Positions 1 to 4,952 of a DNA stretch of 8,526 nucleotides are shown here, piece by piece; position 1 is the stretch's first letter; each line of letters begins with the position of its first letter. This stretch comes from Candidatus Woesearchaeota archaeon (GTDB lineage Archaea; Nanobdellota; Nanobdellia; Woesearchaeales; BS150m-G63): NCBI GenBank assembly GCA_019322735.1, contig JAHWIG010000020.1:1-8526 (forward strand), given 5' to 3'. The notes under the pieces are model-generated. The model made no database searches and was not told the DNA's origin. It worked only from the letters and a program-made list of their open reading frames with translations. A program made the translations under genes and the position numbers.

Positions 1-33
1 AAGTCATATAAATCCCTTTATGTAATTCCCCAG

Positions 34-58
34 AAAAAAAGGCTGGAATAGAAAAACA
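34..58 (-). terminator. Possible oligo-T terminator after the PEBP lipoprotein gene
   Basis: Reading the minus strand downstream of the PEBP stop there is a T5 run (56-52), then a T7 run (40-34). The T7 sits in the loop of an imperfect stem (ATTCCAG against CTGGGGAAT with two extra bases). Oligo-T tracts are the usual archaeal termination signal. The tracts are short, so this is a weak call. The rest of 1-100 holds no gene I can support. Confidence 0.3.
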
Positions 59-100
59 TTAGGGGGGCAATTAGAAAATGAAATAATCGTTTTATCATAG

Positions 101-634
101 TTATTCTCTGCTATAAGTTCCCATCAATACTGCCTTACCAACTATATGACCATTCATGGCTTCAATTAATTCTTCTTTAGTTACCCCTTCTTCTAAATTT
201 AATTCAGTATCAAGAGCATATGCCTTAAAGAAATATCTATGCTCACCAGAAGGAGGACAGGGCCCACCATAACCAGTTCTTCCCCAGCTGTTTCTTCCGC
301 CCATGCTTTTTGGGGTTTCTCCTTCATTTATATTTTGTATTGAAGAAAACATATTAAAAATAATCCAATGATCCCATATTCCCATTGGGGCATCAGGATC
401 GTCCATAATTAAAGCAAATGACTTTGTATTTTCTGGAATATCACTAAATGCTAATGGAGGAGAAATATCTTGTCCATCACAAGTATATTTAGAAGGAATA
501 GGCTTTCCATGATTAAATGCTGAACTTATAAGTTTCATATTAATATCCTGAATTAATTCATTTTCTTCTGCTGTTTGTTGAACAGTACATCCAATGATAA
601 ATAATATCAAAAAAATAGATAAAATAAACCTCAT
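101..634 (-). CDS. PEBP-family (YbhB/YbcL, Raf kinase inhibitor-like) lipoprotein
   Basis: A 177-residue member of the phosphatidylethanolamine-binding protein family, prokaryotic YbhB/YbcL branch. Residues 3-15 form a hydrophobic signal ending in a lipobox (I-I-G-C, Cys16), so the mature protein is probably a membrane-anchored lipoprotein facing outward. Family signatures follow in order: DGQDISPPL at 53-61, DDPDAP at 78-83, His89-Trp90, and GPCPPSGEHRYFF at 124-136. Together these line the small anion or phosphate-binding pocket of the family. Length is normal for a PEBP domain plus signal. No Shine-Dalgarno site precedes the ATG, and a TATA-like box lies about 25 bases upstream, so the mRNA is probably leaderless. 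Known family members bind phospholipid head groups or modulate enzymes, but the archaeal ligand is not known. The fold assignment is firm and the biological role is open. Confidence 0.93.
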   Translation of the reverse strand: MRFILSIFLILFIIGCTVQQTAEENELIQDINMKLISSAFNHGKPIPSKYTCDGQDISPPLAFSDIPENTKSFALIMDDPDAPMGIWDHWIIFNMFSSIQNINEGETPKSMGGRNSWGRTGYGGPCPPSGEHRYFFKAYALDTELNLEEGVTKEELIEAMNGHIVGKAVLMGTYSRE

Positions 635-654
635 ATGAAAGATAAAGAAATCAT

Positions 655-662
655 ATTATAAA
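655..662 (-). promoter_or_regulatory. TATA box of the PEBP lipoprotein gene
   Basis: The minus strand reads TTTATAAT, centred about 24-25 bases upstream of the ATG at 634. This places transcription start at or next to the start codon, consistent with a leaderless mRNA and with the absence of a ribosome-binding site. Confidence 0.5.
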
Positions 663-670
663 AAAGTTGT

Positions 671-697
671 GAAAAAGAAAAAAAAAAGAAAAAAACT
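671..697 (-). terminator. Oligo-T terminator of the DUF5679 gene
   Basis: Downstream of the stop codon at 706 the minus strand reads T7-C-T10-C-T5. This is a strong intrinsic termination signal for archaeal RNA polymerase, which needs T-rich tracts and no hairpin. It separates the zinc-ribbon gene from the PEBP gene, which has its own TATA box just beyond. Confidence 0.7.
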
Positions 698-705
698 TGG
701 AAAAT

Positions 706-852
706 TTATTTATTTCCCATGATTCTATACATACCACAATCACATTTTGAGCAATTACCTTTCATTGCTTTTCTACCATTCTTCATGGTAACTTCTGTAG
801 CATTTGACATCTCTCTTTTTGCTTTACATTTAACACAATATCCTTCTGTCAT
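706..852 (-). CDS. Small zinc-ribbon protein, DUF5679 type (48 aa)
   Basis: A 48-residue ORF with cysteines at 6, 9, 34, 37 and 39. These form a CxxC near the N-terminus and a CxxCxC near the C-terminus, enough to bind one zinc ion. The body (residues 4-10 GYCVKCK, then EVTMKNGRKAMKG, then the second knuckle and MYRI) follows the DUF5679 pattern, recalled as YCvkCr...tlkNGRpa.kGtCp.Cgtkmfri. Proteins of this size and type are widespread in archaea and phages, and the domain also occurs at the end of some topoisomerases. A nucleic-acid role is plausible but unproven. The ATG is fixed by a strong GGAGGT site 8 bases upstream. Two TATA-like boxes lie upstream, and a long oligo-T terminator follows. 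A single-gene transcript is likely. Confidence 0.85.
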   Translation of the reverse strand: MTEGYCVKCKAKREMSNATEVTMKNGRKAMKGNCSKCDCGMYRIMGNK

Positions 853-860
853 TTTTGATA

Positions 861-866
861 ACCTCC
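861..866 (-). promoter_or_regulatory. Strong Shine-Dalgarno site deciding the DUF5679 start
   Basis: GGAGGT on the minus strand, 8 bases before the ATG at 852. It supports the short 48-residue ORF as a genuinely translated gene, and contrasts with neighbouring genes that have no such site. Confidence 0.75.
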
Positions 867-912
867 ACTATCTTTAAAAAAATTAGTATTTATAGCATAA
901 ATCGTACTTGTC

Positions 913-920
913 TTTATAAA
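913..920 (-). promoter_or_regulatory. TATA box of the DUF5679 gene
   Basis: TTTATAAA on the minus strand predicts a start near 890 and a leader of about 38 bases containing the GGAGGT site. A second candidate (TATAAATA, complement of 887-894) lies closer and would give a very short leader. I prefer the upstream one because it keeps the ribosome-binding site inside the mRNA. Confidence 0.5.
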
Positions 921-972
921 GTTTTTGGGTTTTTGTGCTTAAAATCAACAAAAAAGTTATATTTTTAGAAAA

Positions 973-980
973 ACTTAAAA
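973..980 (+). promoter_or_regulatory. Candidate TATA box for the two orphan genes at 1006-1705
   Basis: The plus strand reads ACTTAAAA, centred about 29 bases before the ATG at 1006, giving a nearly leaderless mRNA. TTATATTT around 957-964 is an alternative that would give a ~20-base leader. The ATG has no Shine-Dalgarno site in its immediate upstream bases, which favours the nearer box. Confidence 0.35.
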
Positions 981-1005
981 GGGATTAATAACTAATAACC
1001 TTAAA

Positions 1006-1347
1006 ATGAGCTTAGAATTTACAATTGAGAGTGCAATTAATACAGTCAAAAAAACTTGGCCAAAAGGAATCTCTGGCGGAAGATTAAAAGAAGAAAATCC
1101 AGAACTATATGAAAGAGTAATTCTAGAGGGAAATAAAGGAGAATTGCAATATGCCAGATCAGGACTTAAATGGAGTGTATTAAAGAATAAATATGATTCT
1201 GCATTAGAAGCAATAAATGATCTTTATCCTGAATTATCAAGGGGACAATTAGTTAAAAAAAATCAATCTCTATATATGAAAGTAAAACGAGAAGGGAATC
1301 TACATAAGATCCCTTTTGCATATAAGGCCTGGGAAAAAAGAGAATAA
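1006..1347 (+). CDS. Orphan protein with two tandem copies of a ~43-residue unit
   Basis: I do not recognise this 113-residue protein by name. Its clearest feature is an internal duplication: residues about 8-50 and 64-106 align. Matching positions include SA at 9-10 and 65-66, SGGRL at 23-27 against SRGQL at 78-82, LY at 34-35 and 89-90, and EGN at 41-43 and 96-98. The composition is lysine-rich and helical. Each unit has the look of a short helix-turn-helix-like module of the kind found repeated in nuclease-associated and phage proteins, so nucleic-acid binding is a reasonable guess, but only a guess. There is no signal peptide or membrane segment. A second small gene follows 19 bases downstream on the same strand, so the two are probably co-transcribed. 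Confidence 0.7.
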   Translation: MSLEFTIESAINTVKKTWPKGISGGRLKEENPELYERVILEGNKGELQYARSGLKWSVLKNKYDSALEAINDLYPELSRGQLVKKNQSLYMKVKREGNLHKIPFAYKAWEKRE

Positions 1348-1366
1348 GACTAAGTGAGAGATTAAC

Positions 1367-1705
1367 ATGGACCATGTCAGATGTAAAAGAATAGAGAAAA
1401 AAATCTCAAAAATATTAGAACGCTTAACTAATAATCTTGAAGGATTAATTGATGGAGCAAACCTATTTGATGCAGATTCAATAAATAAGATTTGCGAGTT
1501 AGATCGGACTGCATCTAATTCCCTTAAACAAATTGACAATTACATGAAAGGTGTTTCTAAAAATTCTAAATTTTATGGTATTTTTAATTCATTATACAGG
1601 GAAATTAATCATATTCAGAAAAGAATAGATATAAACTATCAAGATATCATAAAAAGGAATGAAAATGGTATGCCTGAAGAAAGAACCTATGCAGAAAAAA
1701 TTTAA
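1367..1705 (+). CDS. Orphan all-helical protein (112 aa)
   Basis: Not recognised. The sequence is charged and predicted mostly helical, with heptad-like spacing around residues 7-30 (RIEKKISKILERLTNNLEGL) and 70-96. This suggests a helical bundle or short coiled coil. It has no membrane segment and no cysteine pairs. The ATG lies 19 bases after the preceding stop, with a GTGAG stretch about 8 bases upstream that can serve as a weak Shine-Dalgarno site, so it reads as the second gene of a two-gene unit. Its TAA stop overlaps the stop of the convergent minus-strand gene by 4 bases (1702-1705). The ORF's reality rests on length, spacing and the weak ribosome site, and its function is unknown. 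Confidence 0.6.
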   Translation: MDHVRCKRIEKKISKILERLTNNLEGLIDGANLFDADSINKICELDRTASNSLKQIDNYMKGVSKNSKFYGIFNSLYREINHIQKRIDINYQDIIKRNENGMPEERTYAEKI

Positions 1706-1923
1706 TCATAACCTATTGTTATATAACCTAAATATCCTTCACAATATATTTCTGTATCATTAAAGACATCATTTATTGTATCTCTTATTTCTGAATCATT
1801 AGAAAAATCATATGCCGCGAATAAAGAGATACATACACTATTTATATAATCTCTTCTCGAAGATGTATCTAACCCATCATACTCCTTAATCAAATCAGTT
1901 AATGAATAATCTTCTGGTTTCAT
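1702..1923 (-). CDS. Small SRRDY-motif protein, last gene of the DUF2203 unit (73 aa)
   Basis: A 73-residue acidic protein of unknown function. Residues 22-30 read SRRDYINSV, almost the same as SRRDYMLAV at residues 24-32 of the gene directly upstream. The distance from the N-terminus is similar, and both have an acidic N-terminal stretch before the motif. After the motif the two diverge: this one ends in an aromatic, glycine-containing tail (YLGYITIGYD). It starts 2 bases after the upstream stop, with AAAGG about 8 bases before the ATG overlapping the end of that gene, so translational coupling is likely. The stop overlaps that of the convergent plus-strand orphan. It has no membrane segment. 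The pair may be distant paralogues or may share a short interaction motif. Confidence 0.6.
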   Translation of the reverse strand: MKPEDYSLTDLIKEYDGLDTSSRRDYINSVCISLFAAYDFSNDSEIRDTINDVFNDTEIYCEGYLGYITIGYD

Positions 1924-1925
1924 TT

Positions 1926-2213
1926 TTATGCCTTTACAGAAATACCCCTTCTACTAATCTTTAATTCATAAATTTTGTTTATGTTATCTAATCTTACCAA
2001 CTTCTCATTCAAGAATTGTATTTTCTGTCTCCAATAATTCTCTGCTTTTAATCTTCCTTCTATTTCACATTGTTCTACTTTTTCTTCATATTCTGGATTT
2101 AATCTGGATGCATAATTTACAGCAAGCATATAATCTCGTCTAGACTTATGTGACTCCTGATATATCTCATGCGAAAGCAGTTCTTCTAAATCTTCTTTAT
2201 CTGGAAATTCCAT
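1926..2213 (-). CDS. Small SRRDY-motif coiled-coil protein (95 aa)
   Basis: A 95-residue highly charged protein that I do not recognise. It has an acidic N-terminus (residues 2-16), then SRRDYMLAV at 24-32, then a long helix rich in E, K, R and L (about 40-85) that looks like a coiled coil, and a basic tail. The SRRDY segment recurs at almost the same place in the next gene downstream. The start is supported by an AGGTG ribosome site 5-6 bases before the ATG that overlaps the stop of the DUF2203 gene. The gap to that gene is only 8 bases and to the next gene 2 bases, so the three genes form one transcription unit. The function is unknown, and any link to DUF2203 is by context only. Confidence 0.65.
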   Translation of the reverse strand: MEFPDKEDLEELLSHEIYQESHKSRRDYMLAVNYASRLNPEYEEKVEQCEIEGRLKAENYWRQKIQFLNEKLVRLDNINKIYELKISRRGISVKA

Positions 2214-2221
2214 ATCAACAC

Positions 2222-2632
2222 CTATTCTAGCAGATTTTTAGATTGCAGCAATGATACGGGTCTTCTATCTTCATAACCGTTGTATATCTCATGCCAATAT
2301 CTGATTGTTGGTTCAGAAACCTTCCAACATAGCAATATTTCTCTGCCTTCATGAAATGAATAGAAATCAAAAAGTTCTTGATCTAGATCCTTAACATAGC
2401 ATCCAAAGCGATGTGTTTTCTCCAACAATAAATAAAATTCAAGAGAAAGCTTGTGAAATCTCTTATTTATCAAAATATCTTGTGCTGTTGTCTTGAACTC
2501 ATCTTCATATTCAATCTCAATAGAATCAAGAACATCAAGAGATTTATGCAGTTTGATTAATTTTGCAACCCTGGATCTTATAATTGGAATAATTTCTCTC
2601 GCCTTCTCCAAGGTGAAGTAAATCTTCTGCAT
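2222..2632 (-). CDS. DUF2203 family protein
   Basis: A 136-residue DUF2203 member. The family's N-terminal signature is clear at 5-16 (YFTLEKAREIIP), followed by a helical region rich in leucine and lysine. The diagnostic C-terminal block follows: GCYVKDLDQELFDF at 77-90, HEGREILLCWKVSEP at 94-108, then YWHEIYNGYEDRRP at 112-125. The length matches the family, which is usually 120-150 residues. The biochemical function is unknown; the conserved Trp, His, Glu and Arg positions suggest a binding pocket. It is probably soluble and cytoplasmic. A TATA box centred 26 bases upstream of the ATG with no Shine-Dalgarno site indicates a leaderless first gene. Two small SRRDY-motif genes follow closely and are presumably co-transcribed. 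Confidence 0.88.
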   Translation of the reverse strand: MQKIYFTLEKAREIIPIIRSRVAKLIKLHKSLDVLDSIEIEYEDEFKTTAQDILINKRFHKLSLEFYLLLEKTHRFGCYVKDLDQELFDFYSFHEGREILLCWKVSEPTIRYWHEIYNGYEDRRPVSLLQSKNLLE

Positions 2633-2654
2633 ATTACATCGTAAGATGATAAAA

Positions 2655-2662
2655 TATATAAA
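2655..2662 (-). promoter_or_regulatory. TATA box of the DUF2203 three-gene unit
   Basis: The minus strand reads TTTATATA, centred about 26 bases before the ATG at 2632. This is the expected distance from an archaeal TATA box to the start of transcription, so the mRNA should begin at the start codon. No ribosome-binding site is present. Confidence 0.6.
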
Positions 2663-2688
2663 TCTTTCGAACTATAAATATAAAAGGA

Positions 2689-2759
2689 TGCGCCGACCGG
2701 GATTCGAACCCGGATCTCAGCCTTGGCAAGGCTAAATTCTGCCATTAAACCATCGGCGC
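2689..2759 (-). tRNA. tRNA-Gly (anticodon GCC)
   Basis: A full cloverleaf reads on the minus strand: 7-bp acceptor GCGCCGA/TCGGCGC, a D arm with TGGC, anticodon stem TAGCC/GGCTG with loop TTGCCAA giving anticodon GCC, and a T arm with loop TTCGAAT and stem CGGG/CCCG. The discriminator base is A and CCA is not encoded. There is no intron. It lies only 3 bases downstream of tRNA-Val(GAC), so the two must be made from one transcript. Confidence 0.95.
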
Positions 2760-2762
2760 AAA

Positions 2763-2835
2763 TGGGCCTGCCCGGACTCGAACCGGGGATCTTCGCCAAG
2801 TCAAGGCGACATCATAGCCACTAGACCACAGGCCC
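2763..2835 (-). tRNA. tRNA-Val (anticodon GAC)
   Basis: The cloverleaf on the minus strand has acceptor GGGCCTG/CAGGCCC, anticodon stem TCGCC/GGCGA with loop TTGACTT (anticodon GAC), T stem CCCGG/CCGGG with loop TTCGAGT, and discriminator A. CCA is not encoded and there is no intron. It is closely similar to the tRNA-Val(UAC) gene at 8076-8148 in the D, anticodon and T arms, as expected for isoacceptors. It is the first gene of a tandem pair with tRNA-Gly. Confidence 0.95.
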
Positions 2836-2873
2836 TAATTATAAACTTACTCTTAATATTCTTGAACTATTGC

Positions 2874-2881
2874 TTTAAAAA
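2874..2881 (-). promoter_or_regulatory. Candidate TATA box for the tRNA-Val/tRNA-Gly pair
   Basis: The minus strand reads TTTTTAAA, predicting a start near 2852 and a 5' leader of about 17 bases to be removed by RNase P. TATA-like bases nearer the tRNA (around 2853-2860) would place the start inside the tRNA, so they are less likely. Confidence 0.4.
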
Positions 2882-2944
2882 AGTTTTGTTTGCTGAAAAG
2901 GTTTCATAATAATTGAAAAATAATGCGTTTTTCTAAAATAAGAC

Positions 2945-2952
2945 ATATAAAT
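2945..2952 (+). promoter_or_regulatory. TATA box of the transglutaminase-like gene
   Basis: The plus strand reads ATATAAAT, centred about 24-25 bases before the ATG at 2973, predicting a leaderless mRNA. No Shine-Dalgarno site lies before the ATG. Confidence 0.55.
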
Positions 2953-2972
2953 AAAGAATAATCAGATATAGC

Positions 2973-3539
2973 ATGTCTCAAGAAGATAATCTAGTAAATA
3001 AAATAAAAGAATATCTAAGGATATCAGATAATTATAATCTTGGACTTAAAGATATATCTCAAAATTATCAAATAAGTATAATAGATAAAACATTAGAACT
3101 TCCATATATAATTGATGCCGATATGCTTTTCACCATAAAATCTTATGTAAAAAGGAATACAAAAGAGGATAATAAATATAATAAAGCAAAAGCAATATAT
3201 GATTGGATATATAATAATATACTCTATGGAACATCAAAAAGAACAAATGGTTATAGGACTTCAAAAGAAGTAAATGACCTAAAAGAAGGTGTTTGCGGAG
3301 AGATGGCATTTCTCTATGTTACCTTTGCTAGAAGTATTGGATTAATATCGAACTATGTAAGTGTTACAATTGATAAAAATAACGAAAAGGTTTGCCATGC
3401 ATGCGCCAATGTTGAAGTAGAACAAGGAATTATATTAGTAGATTCTGCATATGGTTCTTTTAATATAAATCATAAAGAATACAGAATAAAAACAGATCAA
3501 GAGATGTTTAACACATTAAAGTCATGGAGAAACAAATAA
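2973..3539 (+). CDS. Transglutaminase-like (papain-fold) cysteine protein
   Basis: A 188-residue protein with a compact transglutaminase-like core. The three catalytic positions are in the family order and context. Cys108 lies in GVCGEMAFLYVTFARSIGL, the nucleophile at the start of the core helix followed by the typical A-R-x-x-G-L. His142 lies in VCHACANVEV and Asp157 in ILVDSAYG. Upstream, residues 72-84 (AKAIYDWIYNNIL) match the helix that precedes the core in this superfamily. There is no signal peptide or membrane segment, so it is probably cytoplasmic. In prokaryotes this fold is most often a protease or amidase rather than a crosslinking enzyme. The substrate cannot be told from sequence. 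The N-terminal ~65 residues are not recognised. It appears to be a single-gene leaderless transcript, with a candidate terminator just after the stop. Confidence 0.85.
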   Translation: MSQEDNLVNKIKEYLRISDNYNLGLKDISQNYQISIIDKTLELPYIIDADMLFTIKSYVKRNTKEDNKYNKAKAIYDWIYNNILYGTSKRTNGYRTSKEVNDLKEGVCGEMAFLYVTFARSIGLISNYVSVTIDKNNEKVCHACANVEVEQGIILVDSAYGSFNINHKEYRIKTDQEMFNTLKSWRNK

Positions 3540-3542
3540 TTC

Positions 3543-3576
3543 TTTCAATAATGTTGAAAATCTTTCTGTTTTCTCC
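3543..3576 (+). terminator. Candidate terminator after the transglutaminase-like gene
   Basis: A small perfect hairpin, TTTCAA (3543-3548) with a 5-base loop and TTGAAA (3554-3559), is followed by T-rich sequence (tctttctgttttct). The stem is AT-rich and weak, so the pyrimidine tract probably does most of the work. Confidence 0.4.
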
Positions 3577-3585
3577 TAATAAACA

Positions 3586-3593
3586 TTATTAAA
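3586..3593 (+). promoter_or_regulatory. Candidate TATA box of the 146-residue orphan gene
   Basis: The plus strand reads TTATTAAA, centred 25-26 bases before the ATG at 3615, again the leaderless spacing. There is no ribosome-binding site between it and the ATG. Confidence 0.45.
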
Positions 3594-3614
3594 GACAAAA
3601 TAAAATATCTTATC

Positions 3615-4055
3615 ATGGAGCTTATAAAAAAAGTACTTATCTTAGGGATTGCTACTGCAATATACACCGCAGGAGCAATTAACGGAAAAAAGGTAGAGAA
3701 GATATATAACAGAATAAGATACAACAGACCAATTATAGTTAATGCAAGGTATAAAGATATTGGAGATAGCACAAGAACTTACCTAAAGATGAATAGGATT
3801 GAAAAAGAATTAAAGAAAACTAAGAATGGTTATACTTGGGGCTCTGCAGAATATATTGCAAATGCAATCCCTAATGAATACCGCATAGATTTAGTAAAAA
3901 ATACATTAAATAATATCAAAAAGAATAAACAAGAATCTCTGTTTGATATAACAGAACAAAGTTATAATAAATTATGCGAAGAATATAAGATAAGTTTTCT
4001 TAAAGACAAAGTTTCAGAAGAAATAAATAAAACTTTAAATGAATTATTTGAATGA
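3615..4055 (+). CDS. Orphan protein with N-terminal membrane segment (146 aa)
   Basis: Not recognised. Residues 7-22 are hydrophobic (from VLILGIATAIY onward) after two lysines. The segment could be an uncleaved membrane anchor or a signal sequence, and no lipobox is present. The remainder is hydrophilic and lysine/asparagine-rich, predicted helical, with a basic stretch after the anchor (residues 25-38) that suggests it stays on the cytoplasmic side. No catalytic motif or cysteine pair is visible; there is one cysteine near position 121. Its stop codon directly abuts the stop of the convergent minus-strand gene at 4056. It is probably transcribed from its own leaderless promoter, separate from the transglutaminase-like gene 75 bases upstream. 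Confidence 0.6.
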   Translation: MELIKKVLILGIATAIYTAGAINGKKVEKIYNRIRYNRPIIVNARYKDIGDSTRTYLKMNRIEKELKKTKNGYTWGSAEYIANAIPNEYRIDLVKNTLNNIKKNKQESLFDITEQSYNKLCEEYKISFLKDKVSEEINKTLNELFE

Positions 4056-4787
4056 TTAATCTATAGCTACAGATTTTAAATAAGAATTATCTTCTGGAAC
4101 CCAACTTGCACCAGAAATATAATTATTTCCTTGAAGGCTTGATTCAATTATTGCTGCAGTATTTAGATTGTCAAGTTTATCCCTCAATACTTTATTTCTA
4201 CTTTTAAACAATTCTGGTTCTTTTCCTTTATACTCCCATTCAGCAATATTTGATAGATAAACTAATGCGTTCTTTGCATTCTCACCATCAATTAAGGTAT
4301 TAATAAAATGAGCTCCTTCTCCATAATAATCATCTGTAAAACTTTTTATCTTCTCTTCTTTGTTTAATCTTTTAATTTTATCAAATTTTCCCTGATCATT
4401 AAGCCATAATTTATCAAACTCTTTGGGATATTTATTTTCAAGTAAATTCATATAAACAGATAACTTTTTATGTGCTTTTTTATTTCTTTCACCTAATTTA
4501 GCTAAATATTCTTGAGGCGTATCAGTTTCTTGAGCTAAATTAAGTCTTTGAGAAAGATAATCTAAAGCCTGTGGATTTTTATCAAATAAAAATCCTTTAC
4601 TTGCATTAGAAACAAGCAAATAACCTAATGATAAGTCAACACCCCCAATAACACCAAAAAAAACAGTATCTTCCAAATCAGAATACTTTTTCTCAACTTC
4701 ATCCATTATATTACTAAATCTAGTCTCATTTGGAGCTAAGTAAAGATTTAGTTTTTGTAATTGTGATTTTGTTTCTGTATCATTCAT
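4056..4787 (-). CDS. Putative class I methyltransferase-like (Rossmann-fold) protein
   Basis: A 243-residue protein without a confident family name. Residues 42-82 look like the first two strands of a class I methyltransferase: a hydrophobic strand into a glycine turn (VFFGVIGGVDLSLGYLLV), then a strand ending in an acid followed by N-P (GFLFDKNPQAL, Asp69), where such enzymes hold the ribose of S-adenosylmethionine. A later segment, NALVYLSNIAEWE at 173-185, resembles the strand-4 motif (SN..xW) seen in some of these enzymes. AAIIESSLQGN at 211-221 could be strand 5. The middle (95-150) is a lysine-rich helical insert. There is no membrane segment. The start has no Shine-Dalgarno site. An unrelated NAD-binding or degenerate fold remains possible. 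The gene converges with the plus-strand orphan with no bases between the stops. Confidence 0.6.
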   Translation of the reverse strand: MNDTETKSQLQKLNLYLAPNETRFSNIMDEVEKKYSDLEDTVFFGVIGGVDLSLGYLLVSNASKGFLFDKNPQALDYLSQRLNLAQETDTPQEYLAKLGERNKKAHKKLSVYMNLLENKYPKEFDKLWLNDQGKFDKIKRLNKEEKIKSFTDDYYGEGAHFINTLIDGENAKNALVYLSNIAEWEYKGKEPELFKSRNKVLRDKLDNLNTAAIIESSLQGNNYISGASWVPEDNSYLKSVAID

Positions 4788-4825
4788 TTTATTTTTTATA
4801 TAATTTATTAGACGATTCAGGCACC

Positions 4826-4833
4826 TTATAAAG
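4826..4833 (-). promoter_or_regulatory. Candidate TATA box of the methyltransferase-like gene
   Basis: The minus strand reads CTTTATAA, predicting a start near 4804 and a leader of about 16 bases. The same bases contain the TAA stop of the small ORF at 4826-4930, so the promoter of one gene overlaps the end of the other. Confidence 0.45.
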
Positions 4834-4930
4834 ATATGATTCTTCTTTGTAAAACCGTATATTTTTTGGTATCTAAATCATAAAAACCAGCTATTTTATC
4901 TTTTAGTATAAGTATTATTTGTAAATCCAT
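4826..4930 (-). CDS. Small ORF with Shine-Dalgarno site, resembling its neighbour's C-terminus (34 aa)
   Basis: A 34-residue ORF filling most of the gap between two larger minus-strand genes. The ATG is preceded by GGTGGG with 4 bases between, a credible ribosome site. It begins 22 bases after the stop of the upstream gene in a different reading frame. The peptide segment IILILKDKIAGFY (residues 5-17) resembles PIVILEEKIKCFY near the C-terminus of that upstream protein, and both are followed by a lysine and tyrosine-containing stretch. It could be a tiny co-transcribed protein or the remains of a duplicated C-terminal module. It has no recognisable domain. The ribosome site is the main support, and I would not be surprised if it were non-coding. 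Confidence 0.35.
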   Translation of the reverse strand: MDLQIILILKDKIAGFYDLDTKKYTVLQRRIISL

Positions 4931-4952
4931 GTAACCCACCGAATTTAGATTC

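Noticed and set aside
18..98. 26-codon hydrophobic minus-strand ORF downstream of the PEBP gene
   Set aside because: It is very short, has no ribosome site and overlaps the T-rich region proposed as a terminator.
1300..1539. 79-codon minus-strand frame across the junction of the two plus-strand orphans
   Set aside because: It lies opposite two better supported ORFs and has no promoter or ribosome site.
2578..2799. 73-codon open frame on the minus strand running through tRNA-Gly into the DUF2203 gene
   Set aside because: It covers most of a clear tRNA cloverleaf and overlaps DUF2203 in another frame, so it is an artefact of the structured RNA sequence.
3545..3772. 75-codon hydrophobic minus-strand frame
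   Set aside because: It is the complement of the start of the 146-residue gene, and its hydrophobic look follows from T-rich antisense sequence.
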